Source: Candidatus Onthovicinus excrementipullorum (GTDB lineage Bacteria; Bacillota; Clostridia; Oscillospirales; Acutalibacteraceae). From it: a stretch of DNA of 64,000 nt. Location of the stretch: contig DVHG01000020.1 of the NCBI GenBank assembly GCA_018712345.1, positions 1-64,000 of the forward strand, given 5' to 3'. Below, piece by piece: positions 17,482 to 27,275 of this stretch. The position numbers and the translations under genes were made by a program. Every line of letters starts with the position of its first letter. The stretch's first letter is position 1. The notes beneath the pieces are model-generated. The model saw only the letters and a list, made by a program, of their open reading frames with translations, was not told where the DNA came from and ran no database searches.

Positions 17482-18165
17482 TTAATCCAGAATGCGGCCG
17501 TCCGTGGTGATGGTGTATACCTGCCACGGGATAAATTTTTTGCTGGCCTGAATGGCCTGCCTGGCGGCATTTTCAATCCCGCCACAGCAGGGGACCTCCA
17601 TCCGTACGACTGTTACGCTCTGGATGTCGTTTTCCCGGATGATCTGCGTTAGCTTATCCGTGTAATCCAGACCGTCCAGCTTGGGGCAGCCGATAAGTGT
17701 GACATGGCCGCGGATAAAATCCTCATGGAAATTTCCATAGGCGTAGGCCGTGCAGTCGGCGGCGATCAGCAGCTTTGCCCCATCAAAATAGGGGGCGTTG
17801 ACCGGGACCAGCTTGATCTGGACGGGCCACTGGCTCAGGCGTGAGGTGTTCCGGACGGTAGCTTCTGCCCCCGCCGGATGCGCGATGCGGCGTGACTGCG
17901 TCCCGGGGCACCCGCACGGCAATGGGGCCTGGCCCCTTTTCGCCTGTACGGCCTGTTCATCATAGGCGGCGGCCTCCCGCATTACAAACGAGATTGCACC
18001 AGTGGGGCAGGCGGGAAGACAGTCTCCCAGACCGTCACAGTAGTCGTCGCGCAGCAGGCGTGCCTTCCCATCGACCATCCCGATGGCCCCCTCATGGCAG
18101 GCCTGTGCACAGGCGCCGCACCCGTTGCATTTATCCTCATCGATTTGGATAATTTTTCGGATCAT
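17482..18165 (-). CDS. 4Fe-4S ferredoxin-domain protein
   Basis: CNGCGACAQACHEGAI and CDGLGDCLPACPTGAI; start at MIRKIIQIDEDKC. Confidence 0.85.
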   Translation of the reverse strand: MIRKIIQIDEDKCNGCGACAQACHEGAIGMVDGKARLLRDDYCDGLGDCLPACPTGAISFVMREAAAYDEQAVQAKRGQAPLPCGCPGTQSRRIAHPAGAEATVRNTSRLSQWPVQIKLVPVNAPYFDGAKLLIAADCTAYAYGNFHEDFIRGHVTLIGCPKLDGLDYTDKLTQIIRENDIQSVTVVRMEVPCCGGIENAARQAIQASKKFIPWQVYTITTDGRILD

Positions 18166-18260
18166 CTGAATCCCTCCACAGTCGGTATTGATTTGACCTT
18201 TCGGGGATATTATAATGGAATTGTCACATGTATTCTGTTGTAAAAACAACGAGGTGAAAA

Positions 18261-18941
18261 ATGGAGCCAGAAATTTTAGGGAAATCGCCGCTCTTCCGTG
18301 GATTCTCTGGGGAAGAGCTTCGCTCCCTTTTGAAAGAGCTGGGCGGCAGTGTGCGCACATATGGCCGCCAGTCGTTTTTGCTGCGTGCGGGGGAGCGGAC
18401 GGAACAGTTTGCACTGCTGCTGGAGGGAGAGGTTACGATCATTCAGGAGGATTTCTGGGGGAACCGCAATATCGTCGCCCAAATTATGCCCGGCGAAGTG
18501 TTTGCCGAGAGCTATGCCTGTGTACCCGGCAGCGTACTGCGCGTGAGCGCCTGTGCACAGACGGACTGCCGGGTGATGTGGCTGGATATGCGGCATCTGT
18601 TGGATGCCGCTTCCCGGGGTGACACTCCACGCCGGCTGCTCCGTAACCTGACGGCCATTCTGGCCGCGAAAAATTTGATGATGAATGAAAAGATTACCCA
18701 CCTCTCCCAGCGGACAATCCGGGAAAAGCTGCTGTCCTTCCTCTCCGCGGAATCAGGGCGGTGCGGCAGCGCGGAGTTTGATATTGCCTTCAGCCGGCAG
18801 CAGATGGCGGACTACCTCTCCGTGGACAGGAGCGCCCTCTCTGCCGAGCTTGGGCGCATGCGGGACGAGGGAATCCTCGCCTTCCACCGCAATCACTTCC
18901 ACCTCCTGCGCGCCGGGGACAGGGAAATCCATCAGGCGTAA
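18261..18941 (+). CDS. Crp/Fnr family transcriptional regulator
   Basis: N-terminal cNMP-binding-like domain; FSRQQMADYLSVDRSALSAELGRMRDEGIL HTH. Confidence 0.88.
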   Translation: MEPEILGKSPLFRGFSGEELRSLLKELGGSVRTYGRQSFLLRAGERTEQFALLLEGEVTIIQEDFWGNRNIVAQIMPGEVFAESYACVPGSVLRVSACAQTDCRVMWLDMRHLLDAASRGDTPRRLLRNLTAILAAKNLMMNEKITHLSQRTIREKLLSFLSAESGRCGSAEFDIAFSRQQMADYLSVDRSALSAELGRMRDEGILAFHRNHFHLLRAGDREIHQA

Positions 18942-18982
18942 AAAAACAGCCCGGGATCCATGGAGGAATCCCGGGCTGTTGT
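18942..18982. terminator. Bidirectional terminator
   Basis: aaaaaaCAGCCCGGGATccatggaggAATCCCGGGCTGtt. Confidence 0.75.
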
Positions 18983-18993
18983 GCTGTATATGG

Positions 18994-19380
18994 TTATTTG
19001 CTGGAAAAAACTTTATCCACGCCCCTGCGCAGACGCTTGTACTCCGCCGTCAGCTCGGTAAGGTAGGTCCTGCCGCTGTCCGTAATGGCATAGTACTTGC
19101 GGGTGCGGTTGTCCGGGGACATTTCCACCCCCGCCTCTTCAATGTACCCAAACCCCGCGAGGCGGTAAATCGCCGGATACAGCGTGGCCACCTGATAGAT
19201 GCCGCCGCTCTTGCGGGTGAGCTCCTGCATCATCTCATAGACGTATTTTTTGCCGTCCTTTAAAATATGGAGCAGCATCATTTCCACGGTGGCTTTTTTG
19301 AAGTTTTCATTCATACTTACGGCAGTGCCGCTTTTGTTCTGTCGTTCTTTCAGCTGCATAGTAATTACCTGACTTTTCAT
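18994..19380 (-). CDS. PadR family transcriptional regulator
   Basis: VEMMLLHILKDGKKYVYEMMQEL, GIYQVATLYPAIYRLAGFGYIEE, YYAITDSGRTYL. Confidence 0.88.
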   Translation of the reverse strand: MKSQVITMQLKERQNKSGTAVSMNENFKKATVEMMLLHILKDGKKYVYEMMQELTRKSGGIYQVATLYPAIYRLAGFGYIEEAGVEMSPDNRTRKYYAITDSGRTYLTELTAEYKRLRRGVDKVFSSK

Positions 19381-19768
19381 TAAATTTTGTTCCCTGTGGC
19401 TGCCAAGCGGCCTGTTGAAAAAACAACTGCAATGGAAGCAGGGAGAGGCCTGCCGGGAATATCCACATCCGGCCATGGGCCTGAGGTACAGAATAATGTA
19501 ACGCAATATTCCTTTTTTACCATTATACCATGTAAAAATTTTAGTGTAAATATAAAAAACAAATATGAAATGAATGATCTTTCGGCGCGAAAAAAGTCGA
19601 TTATTGTGCAGAAAAGCAAAAGGAATGTGTGAAAGCGGAAATGAAACGTACTTTCCCTTTAGTGTGTCTGCAGACAACTGACCGAGGCTGCGGGTAGAAC
19701 ACACGGAAAACCGGGCGGGATTTTTATGTGATCAAAAAAATCCCCGCCGGGTAGGCGGGGAACGGTAG

Positions 19769-20281
19769 TCAGCTCTGCTCTTCTTCTCCATCGGCACGGA
19801 AACGGTATACTGTCCGAAAAATCCATGCGGCCGTGATGAAAAGGAAAACAGCATACAGGGGATAGAGTTTTTCCAAACTGAACGGTCCGGTGTACATCAG
19901 CACGTTGTAATAGTTCAGCGCCATAACGCGGTCGAACATGGCAATGTAAAAGCCGGGGATTACGTTGATCACCATCATCAGGCAGGCGGCAATGATCATG
20001 CACAGGGAGCTCTCGTGGCCGGTCCGCTTGTAGTCCTTGATGGAGAAGATCAGCGTGACCAGCGCGATCACAGCCCCCGGGATAATGAATGGGAGCAGAC
20101 GCCCATATGCGCCGGAGACGAGCTCGTGCGCGCTGTCATTGCGCCACTGCAGGGTAAAGGTGGAGATCACCTGCGCGCCGGTGGAGGCGTTGAGCAGGCA
20201 GGAGATGATCATCAGAATGCAGTAGAGGATCAGCAGGGCCGACAGAACGCCGAAGAACCCACGCCTTTTGTCTTGATTCAC
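19769..20281 (-). CDS. Hypothetical integral membrane protein
   Basis: 170-aa ORF with four predicted hydrophobic segments. Confidence 0.6.
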   Translation of the reverse strand: MNQDKRRGFFGVLSALLILYCILMIISCLLNASTGAQVISTFTLQWRNDSAHELVSGAYGRLLPFIIPGAVIALVTLIFSIKDYKRTGHESSLCMIIAACLMMVINVIPGFYIAMFDRVMALNYYNVLMYTGPFSLEKLYPLYAVFLFITAAWIFRTVYRFRADGEEEQS

Positions 20282-20380
20282 GGTGGCAGGACTCCCATCT
20301 TATATGTTGAACCCTATTGTAACAGATTTCACTTTAAAAGTAAATGGAAATCCGGTGCCCGCATGGACAGAGACCGGCCG

Positions 20381-21460
20381 TCAGGAGAGCAGGCGCCCGG
20401 TGATTTCCTGGGCCAGGGCATCCACCTGATCAAAATCCATTGCCGGGATGTAAAAGCGCTCCAGCCGGTCGTGGATGGATTTGGCATTCTTCAGCAGAGA
20501 GATGGACTCGTCGATCAGCTGTGCCGCGGCGCGGCGGTTAAATTTCAGGCGGCAGCGGTGTTCACCCAGGACCTCTTCTTCCAGAAAGCGGCGGGCGTGG
20601 ATCCTGCGCGCCGGTTCAAAGGGCAGCCGGTGGAAGGAATTCTCCGTAAACACGGCCAGATCGGCGGCGGGGATGATGATGTGCTCAATATCCTGACAGA
20701 CGGACATGGGGCAGAGGCAGGAGATGACGTCCAGCCCGGCCGCGAGCGCGTAGCTGCGCAACAGGCGGATCAGATAGCGGCTGACCGCACCGTATTCATC
20801 GTCCAGGGCGATCACGCGGCGGCAGAGGAGCGGCAGGGTGCCGGCTTTGACGACGATGCCGTCCGGTGTGATGCCGCTCAGATAGCGCCGGTGCTCGGTG
20901 CCGATTTTTCCGTTCGGCTTGCCGAATTCCCGCGCCGCAAAGCGGGAGGCATAGTTGCGGATCTTATCAATATGGACACTCGGGGCCAGCAGGCGCTTGT
21001 TTTCCTCCAGCAGGGTGCCGGCCGCGCTCAGGAATCGGGAGGAGCGGCGGTGCATTTCCTGGTTGAGTGCGGCCGTCTCCCGGATGGCACCGGCCTGCTC
21101 CCTGAGCCGGTCCGCGTCCCAGAATTCGCCCAGATTGAGGATCTCCTCCACGGCACCGGGGAATTTTGGGTCCATCGTGTGCGGGGCCGTGCCGTCCATC
21201 AGGCAGGCCTTGATCTCCGGGATCCGGACGGCGTCCAGTGAGCCCGGGTCTGAGGAGCAGTTGAGCCGCTCCACAAAGAGTCCGGCTTTCTCCACCTCGG
21301 CCGCGATGCGCTTCATGAGCCCGGATTTACCCGTGCCGGGCCCGCCTTTGATGATGTAAACTTTCCAGTCGCCGTAAGCGTCATAGAGCCCGTCGAAAAG
21401 GGAGACAAAGCCGCCGGGCGTATTTGCTCCCGCAAAAAAAGAGACCTGGTTCTCGCTCAT
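20381..21460 (-). CDS. P-loop ATPase / PRK06851-like nucleotide kinase
   Basis: VYIIKGGPGTGKSGLMKRIA and overall layout. Confidence 0.65.
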   Translation of the reverse strand: MSENQVSFFAGANTPGGFVSLFDGLYDAYGDWKVYIIKGGPGTGKSGLMKRIAAEVEKAGLFVERLNCSSDPGSLDAVRIPEIKACLMDGTAPHTMDPKFPGAVEEILNLGEFWDADRLREQAGAIRETAALNQEMHRRSSRFLSAAGTLLEENKRLLAPSVHIDKIRNYASRFAAREFGKPNGKIGTEHRRYLSGITPDGIVVKAGTLPLLCRRVIALDDEYGAVSRYLIRLLRSYALAAGLDVISCLCPMSVCQDIEHIIIPAADLAVFTENSFHRLPFEPARRIHARRFLEEEVLGEHRCRLKFNRRAAAQLIDESISLLKNAKSIHDRLERFYIPAMDFDQVDALAQEITGRLLS

Positions 21461-21554
21461 TGCAATCCCTCCAATATGACACGCGTTTACTCGCTGCGTT
21501 TCTATTGCCAGTTTATTCCAAAACTGTAAGATTGCTACCGGGAACCGGTCTGTT

Positions 21555-22340
21555 TCAGTATTTTTCTGCCGTGATCTTGATCCTGCCGGACTTTGTTGTG
21601 CCGTCGATTGAGCAGATGCGGCACTTCCCCTTGCCCCGGAGGGTCACGGTATCCCCTGCGCTGAGCAGCTTTTCCGGCTTGGCGACGGGGACGGAGTTGA
21701 CAAAGACTGTCCCGCGCGCCACGGCTGCCGCAGCAAGGGAGCGGGAGAGGCCGAAGCAGGCCGCGGCGATGGCGTCCAGCCGGGGGGATTTGACGCTGAG
21801 GAAGAGCTCTTTCCCGGCGGCGGGCGCGATGGCGAGGGTCCGCATCTCTTCCACCGTGCAGCGGAGCGCGGCGTGACCGGCGGAGGTGAAGTGCTCCGCT
21901 ATGTAGCCCGCCATCTGCCGGAGCACAATGATCTGGCACCCCTCCTCTGTGACGAGGAGATCCCCGATCATCTCGCGCCGGATTCCAAGGGCCAGCAGCG
22001 CGCCGAGGTAGTCCCGATGCCCCGCGGCGCTGAAGGCGTCCTTGTGCGCCCGGACGACACACAGCGGGCAGAGCTCCGGCTCCTGTTCAAAATACTGGGG
22101 CAGTGCCGTGCCATCCCCGCCCGCGATGTAATCAGGGAGAAAAATGCATACCGTGCGCTCGGCCTCGGGATATCCGCCATAAAAGGCGCATCCCGGATAC
22201 AGATGTTCTGTGCGTGCGATCGCCTCGGCCTCCGCGCGCTGTGCCGGGGTCAGGAAGTGTGTGTGCGTGAGCCGGTATTCCGCATCCCGCGTGCGCGCCT
22301 TGTCCAGCAGCGCCCCGCGGAGCAAACTTTTTTCGTCCAT
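21555..22340 (-). CDS. S4-domain RNA-binding protein (YlmH-like)
   Basis: ALLALGIRREMIGDLLV, C-terminal S4: SPRLDAIAAACFGLSRS..VFVNSVPV..LSAGDTVTLRGKG. Confidence 0.8.
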   Translation of the reverse strand: MDEKSLLRGALLDKARTRDAEYRLTHTHFLTPAQRAEAEAIARTEHLYPGCAFYGGYPEAERTVCIFLPDYIAGGDGTALPQYFEQEPELCPLCVVRAHKDAFSAAGHRDYLGALLALGIRREMIGDLLVTEEGCQIIVLRQMAGYIAEHFTSAGHAALRCTVEEMRTLAIAPAAGKELFLSVKSPRLDAIAAACFGLSRSLAAAAVARGTVFVNSVPVAKPEKLLSAGDTVTLRGKGKCRICSIDGTTKSGRIKITAEKY

Positions 22341-22351
22341 AGGTCCTCCGG

Positions 22352-23353
22352 TTATTCGATGGTTTCAAAGCAGATGTCCCGCAGGGGGAGATCCGCAGCG
22401 GTATTCGGCGTATTGCAGCAGTAGACCATCTTGACGTAGGCCGCCGCCGTTGACACACCCGGCAGCGGGACGGCTCCGGCGTCCATGAGCTGCTGGGTGG
22501 TGCTGTACCGGTCCCCGCGGTGGGCGGGCGTGAAGTAGCTGGGAATTCCCTGTTCGACGCACCGCCGGATGAATTTCGTCAGGCTGCCGCGCCCTTCGGT
22601 CTGCCCCGTCCCCGAGTGATACAGGCAGTGCAGTACAGCGGTGCATCCGGTGAGATCAAAGACCCCGTAGTTGATCCCGGGATACGCCTTGATCAGCGCG
22701 ACGCGGCGGTCAAACGCAATTCCCGTGGGGAAGGCGGGCTTGCGGCTCTGATTCAGCTCCTGTGCTGTGGGATTCTGCGGAGCCTGTTCAGGAATAAATT
22801 GATGATCGGAAATCGTGCCCAGCGGCACACCGCCGTAGGAGTGCAGGCGCGCCCCGCAGGCCGTGATCTCCTCCAGCCGGGCGGCGAGGTGGATCCGGCA
22901 CGGCTCCCCGTCGTTGGCATAGGCGGCGAATATACCCCGCAGCCCGCCGGTGCGGATGAAATCTACGGCGCCCTGTACATTGATGTGTGCGTTGCTGCGC
23001 GGGTCGTTCGGCTCATAGGCGGCGCTCACCAGTACGATTGGAATCGGTGTATCATTGAGCGTATAGGCCAGAGCGGCGCCGGTATAACAGAGGGTATCCG
23101 TCCCATGTGTGATAAGGATCCCGCTGTATTCCTCCCAGTGCAGCGTGCGTACGGTCCGGGCGATCCAGTCCCAGGTCTCCGGCCGGGCGTTCTCACTCAA
23201 AATATTGATCGGCGAAAAAACTTCATATTCCTGACCGGCCAGCGCACGGCCGATTGCCGGGTTCTCGCGCTCCGATACGCGGATGATCCCGTTGTCCGTA
23301 CTGCTGCCGATGGTTCCGCCCGTTGTGATGACGGCGATCTTTTTCATGTACAT
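22352..23353 (-). CDS. L-asparaginase
   Basis: KIAVITTGGTIGS, GILITHGTDTLCYTGAAL. Confidence 0.9.
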   Translation of the reverse strand: MYMKKIAVITTGGTIGSSTDNGIIRVSERENPAIGRALAGQEYEVFSPINILSENARPETWDWIARTVRTLHWEEYSGILITHGTDTLCYTGAALAYTLNDTPIPIVLVSAAYEPNDPRSNAHINVQGAVDFIRTGGLRGIFAAYANDGEPCRIHLAARLEEITACGARLHSYGGVPLGTISDHQFIPEQAPQNPTAQELNQSRKPAFPTGIAFDRRVALIKAYPGINYGVFDLTGCTAVLHCLYHSGTGQTEGRGSLTKFIRRCVEQGIPSYFTPAHRGDRYSTTQQLMDAGAVPLPGVSTAAAYVKMVYCCNTPNTAADLPLRDICFETIE

Positions 23354-23482
23354 CCCCCTGTATTATTATAAATTTGATCGGAATTTCCCACAAGCCCCTT
23401 GTTTCGACAAATTTTGTGCGGCGGAGCAGTTATAATCCGGCATGTACAGAATATTTACTGCTCAGCAGAAAGGATGAGTGAG

Positions 23483-23635
23483 ATGACAAAGGAATATACG
23501 CTGCTTTTTAACGGCATCACCCGGGCGATCGAGGAACTGGACCGCCTACGCGCCGAGCTGGCCCGCCTTCAGTGTGAGGCGGAGGAGATGTATATTCAAC
23601 GGGGAGACAACATAATAAAGGATGAAGAAGTATAA
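23483..23635 (+). CDS. Small coiled-coil hypothetical protein
   Basis: MTKEYTLLFNGITRAIEELDRLRAELARLQCEAEEM with RBS aaagga. Confidence 0.5.
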   Translation: MTKEYTLLFNGITRAIEELDRLRAELARLQCEAEEMYIQRGDNIIKDEEV

Positions 23636-23788
23636 TCAAATATTATCCAAATTGGTAATTGACAGTTTTGTGGATATATGATATATTTCAAATTAGAGTG
23701 TTAATTAATTTAAGAATAAGGTTATACTCATGTGTCATGTAGGATTTTTGCGGATTTTTCTACTATAGCTTTTAGGGGGAATTTATGA

Positions 23789-24859
23789 ATGAAAAAATAT
23801 ATGCGTCTCGTATCCGGTATCGTTTCGGTCGGCATCCTTGGCGGTTTGGCCGCAGTTCCGGCTTTTGCGGCGGATACGGAGAGGATCATATCTGAAAAAA
23901 TTGACAGCGTCATTAGCGTTGAGGAAAATGGGTATGAGGAAATAAAAACAATCAATAAAAATGATTTGGTAAAAGCGGGACTTTTAGATACCGCCGGCAG
24001 TACACGGCTTGATACGCAGATTATAGAGGCATTGGACATCTGTGAGGAGGGAAGCGCACTGTATGACGATCTGCACGATATGCTGGCGCAGGGGACGGAG
24101 TTGACGGTTTCCTCCAAGTATTTGAAGATTGATGAGGCAACAGGTGCGCAGCAGGTAATTCCGAAGGATCAATGCATCCGCGAAGCGAACGCGGTCAATC
24201 TGAAAAAAGAGGCTGAATTAGCTAACCGGATCTATTCTGAAGGTTCCAATGTGCGTCTGGCATCTGCGCGGTCTTTGGATTATGATGGCGACGAAAAAAA
24301 GTCAACAGATGGATATATGCTTTTAACCCTTGCATATTTGGGAGTGCCCGAAGACGGAAATTATGTGTTTTCTGGTGGCGCAAAATGGCTAACGATGCCC
24401 CCAAAAAGGGGAAAAGATGCGATATCGCTTTATTGCTCAGAAGTGGCATGGACAGATGAATTTCAGGCGACGATTGAATATGATGACCGATTGATAAATG
24501 CGTACAATGGATCAAGCACTACTAAAAAAGTCGTGGACACGCTGGAAGGGGATGAGGCGAATATCGTTTATGATGAGGGATTTTATTATGAGTTCGTTTT
24601 ACCTGATGATCTCTATGAAGAGGCGTATACAGTCCAAATTTTAAACTATTCAATAACCATTTCTGGCCATGCTTTTGTAAAATATCCGGATGAATTGCGA
24701 TATTTTAATTTGTACACGAACTATGCGCATACCTTGAGCAGTCTATTCAATTGGGTGACATTTTCATGGAACATCGGAGGGATTTTCGGTGTCAGTGTTA
24801 ATACAAACAAGTTTACATCGGCGAAAAATTACGACCATATGATCCTAATTAACAGGTAG
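23789..24859 (+). CDS. Secreted protein of unknown function
   Basis: Clear signal peptide MKKYMRLVSGIVSVGILGGLAAVPAFAADT. Confidence 0.75.
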   Translation: MKKYMRLVSGIVSVGILGGLAAVPAFAADTERIISEKIDSVISVEENGYEEIKTINKNDLVKAGLLDTAGSTRLDTQIIEALDICEEGSALYDDLHDMLAQGTELTVSSKYLKIDEATGAQQVIPKDQCIREANAVNLKKEAELANRIYSEGSNVRLASARSLDYDGDEKKSTDGYMLLTLAYLGVPEDGNYVFSGGAKWLTMPPKRGKDAISLYCSEVAWTDEFQATIEYDDRLINAYNGSSTTKKVVDTLEGDEANIVYDEGFYYEFVLPDDLYEEAYTVQILNYSITISGHAFVKYPDELRYFNLYTNYAHTLSSLFNWVTFSWNIGGIFGVSVNTNKFTSAKNYDHMILINR

Positions 24860-24868
24860 GAGGAGAAG

Positions 24869-25189
24869 ATGAAATTACCAAGCGAAGATGAAATTACCAT
24901 CGTCGGGATTCTCAGCATTGTAATCCCACCCATTGTGATTTTCGGAATTACGGTACTGTTGATGTGGATTCGGCCCGACGAGCCGGGGGTGAGCAGTTGG
25001 GCGTTTGATACGGTCACTGTCATTGCAACGGCTGTATCTTATTTCGGTGTGCGCGGGATTCGGGAGCGTAGGGAGTGCAAGGAAGAGATTAGGGAGCTTC
25101 GGGAACAATTGGCGCAGATGTCCTCCGTACGCGATCTTTCATCAGAAGATAAGGAATCCAATCAGCAGATAAGGGGGAGAAAACAATGA
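24869..25189 (+). CDS. Small two-TM coiled-coil membrane protein (paralogue A)
   Basis: ILSIVIPPIVIFGITVLLMW..AVSYFGVRGIRERR + coiled coil. Confidence 0.65.
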   Translation: MKLPSEDEITIVGILSIVIPPIVIFGITVLLMWIRPDEPGVSSWAFDTVTVIATAVSYFGVRGIRERRECKEEIRELREQLAQMSSVRDLSSEDKESNQQIRGRKQ

Positions 25190-25557
25190 ACGACTATCAT
25201 CGGGATACCTTTCTCTGGGGGGCACTGAGCATCATTCTGCCGCCTGTTTTGGTGACAGCCCTCTTGATGCTGCTTGCATGGACACATGTTCTAAAGGGCG
25301 ATTCGGGCGAGATCGCGTTCTTTGGCGTTATTGTATCGGCAACACTGATCTCCTATTTTGGGGTCCGGTTGATCCGTGGGGAGATGCGGGTGCGCGCCCG
25401 GCAGGATGAGATCATGCAGGCACTGGAGGAGTTGCAGTCCGAGATGGATCAGCAGCAGCGCGTATTACAGACGCTTGCGGAAAAGCAGGGGATTGATATA
25501 AATGCGCTGAAAACGCCCGAAACGGAAGAAGATCACGATTCATCTAAAAAACAATGA
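25186..25557 (+). CDS. Small two-TM coiled-coil membrane protein (paralogue B)
   Basis: ALSIILPPVLVTALLMLLAW..LISYFGVRLIRGEM + coiled coil; ATGA overlap with paralogue A. Confidence 0.65.
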   Translation: MNDYHRDTFLWGALSIILPPVLVTALLMLLAWTHVLKGDSGEIAFFGVIVSATLISYFGVRLIRGEMRVRARQDEIMQALEELQSEMDQQQRVLQTLAEKQGIDINALKTPETEEDHDSSKKQ

Positions 25558-25607
25558 TGCACCTATGCGGCCGTGAATCGCGGCCGCTTTTTATGTATCC
25601 GCCCCGC

Positions 25608-25868
25608 TCACAGCAGGGTCAGCAGCGCCGTGACGGCGGCGCCGGCGCCGGCCGAGCCGAGCATGCCCAGGGCCATGATCAGCCTGCGGTTGCGGATCCG
25701 GGCGGCGGGCGGGGCCCCGGTGCTGTTCCCAATCTGCTGGGCACGCTCCTTGAGCTGGTGCTCGCTGATTGTGGAATACTCCGGCTTTACAAAAAATAAG
25801 ATTCGCTCAAAATATTCGTTTTCCACCTGCGTGATCTCCACGACCTGCCTGTTGATCCCCTTGATCAT
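25608..25868 (-). CDS. Small hypothetical protein with C-terminal TM
   Basis: MIKGINRQVVEITQVENEYFERILFFVKPEY.. C-terminal hydrophobic helix. Confidence 0.5.
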   Translation of the reverse strand: MIKGINRQVVEITQVENEYFERILFFVKPEYSTISEHQLKERAQQIGNSTGAPPAARIRNRRLIMALGMLGSAGAGAAVTALLTLL

Positions 25869-25978
25869 CCGGATCCCTCCTTTTCCCTTATCTTGTGCAT
25901 GAAAAAGGGGATTATTCCGGCCAAATTGTTAAAAACAGCGCGGTTTATACTATTTGTATAATAAAAATGGGGCGCTCA

Positions 25979-26008
25979 TGTGGAAAACTCTGTGGAAACT
26001 GTGGACAA
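25979..26008 (-). promoter_or_regulatory. Cluster of three DnaA-box-like 9-mers
   Basis: TGTGGAAAA (25979), TGTGGAAAC (25991), TGTGGACAA (26000), i.e. TTTTCCACA, GTTTCCACA, TTGTCCACA on the minus strand. Confidence 0.4.
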
Positions 26009-26219
26009 ATAGATGGGGTTCACCGTGATGATACAGGAAAATATTCGTGTAAATAAATGTGCTTTACAAATCAAATGTTTGTAAACTGAAATATACGGTC
26101 TGTTTAATTTTCTTTACAAATGAACATTTCAGCGGGCAGAGAGCAAAAATTTCCGTTGGCGTTTTTTCCCGGAAATGATATGATAATAGCTGAGAATGAA
26201 ACGAGCGGGATGTGAGACG

Positions 26220-27056
26220 ATGGAAATTGCGGCAATTGGCAGGGATATCGTGGTGAATCGGGTGGACTGTCTAGATTTGGCGCGGACGCTCGACTGCGGC
26301 CAGGCATTCCGCTGGAGCCAGACAGAGGATGGACGGTGGCACGGCGTCGTGCGCGGCACGGCACTCGCCATCAGTCAGGAGGGGGATCGGATCACGTTTT
26401 ACGGTACCACACGCGCGGTATTTGACCGGATATGGGCGCTATACTTTGATCTGGGGCGCAACTATCCGCAGATGGTTGCGCGGCTGTGTGAGGACCCCGT
26501 TCTGGCGCGTGCCGTGCGGGAGCACCGCGGAATCCGTATCCTCCGTCAGGAGCCGTGGGAGGCGCTGTGCTCCTTTATTATCTCCCAGAACAATAACATT
26601 CCCCGGATTAAGGGCATTATCGCCAGACTGTGTGAATACTTTGGAGAGAGGGCGTCAGGCGGCGGCTTTGCCTTCCCGGGGCCAGAGCGTCTGGCGCCGC
26701 TGGAGCCGGAGGATCTGGCGGTACTGCGTGCGGGATTCCGGGCGCGGTATATCATTGATGCGGCGCGGAAGGTGTCGGACGGCACGGTACCGCTCGACGG
26801 ACTGGATTACCTCCCGATTGATGAGGCACGCGCCCGGCTGATGCAGATCACAGGGGTCGGTATTAAGGTGGCGGACTGCACCCTGCTCTACGGTGCGGGG
26901 CGGCTGGAGATCTGCCCGATGGATGTCTGGATGAAGCGCGTGATTGCGGCCTTTTATCCGCAGGGGATGCCGCCGTGCACCGCCGGGCTCGAGGGGGTGG
27001 CCCAGCAGTATCTGTTCCATTATGCGCGTACAAGTGGTGTGCTCAGTGCCGGATAG
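26220..27056 (+). CDS. 8-oxoguanine DNA glycosylase (OGG/HhH-GPD family)
   Basis: LDCGQAFRW, EALCSFIISQNNNIPRIKGII, LMQITGVGIKVADC..PMDVWMKRV. Confidence 0.9.
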   Translation: MEIAAIGRDIVVNRVDCLDLARTLDCGQAFRWSQTEDGRWHGVVRGTALAISQEGDRITFYGTTRAVFDRIWALYFDLGRNYPQMVARLCEDPVLARAVREHRGIRILRQEPWEALCSFIISQNNNIPRIKGIIARLCEYFGERASGGGFAFPGPERLAPLEPEDLAVLRAGFRARYIIDAARKVSDGTVPLDGLDYLPIDEARARLMQITGVGIKVADCTLLYGAGRLEICPMDVWMKRVIAAFYPQGMPPCTAGLEGVAQQYLFHYARTSGVLSAG

Positions 27057-27128
27057 CTGCGGCCGCCTTTGGGCAAATATACTACAAAACAGGAGTGAAG
27101 ATTGTTGGTCATAATCGTGAAAATAGAA

Positions 27129-27157
27129 TTGACTTCTATTTAATCTTTTGTTAAAAT
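27129..27157 (+). promoter_or_regulatory. Sigma-A-like promoter of the SCP2/aminotransferase/transketolase operon
   Basis: TTGACT-N17-TAAAAT. Confidence 0.6.
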
Positions 27158-27218
27158 AGCAGTATAAATATTTTGAGCACCCGGTATGGACCGTCCGGTT
27201 TTCCAGGGGATATGGAGT

Positions 27219-27234
27219 GAGCGGATATTCGCTC
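27219..27234. promoter_or_regulatory. TetR-type operator palindrome 1
   Basis: GAGCGGATATTCGCTC. Confidence 0.65.
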
Positions 27235-27257
27235 CTTCCTTCCCTGATGGCGCCGGA

Positions 27258-27275
27258 TGAGCGAATACTCGCTCA
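27258..27275. promoter_or_regulatory. TetR-type operator palindrome 2
   Basis: TGAGCGAATACTCGCTCA, 40 bp centre-to-centre from palindrome 1. Confidence 0.7.
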
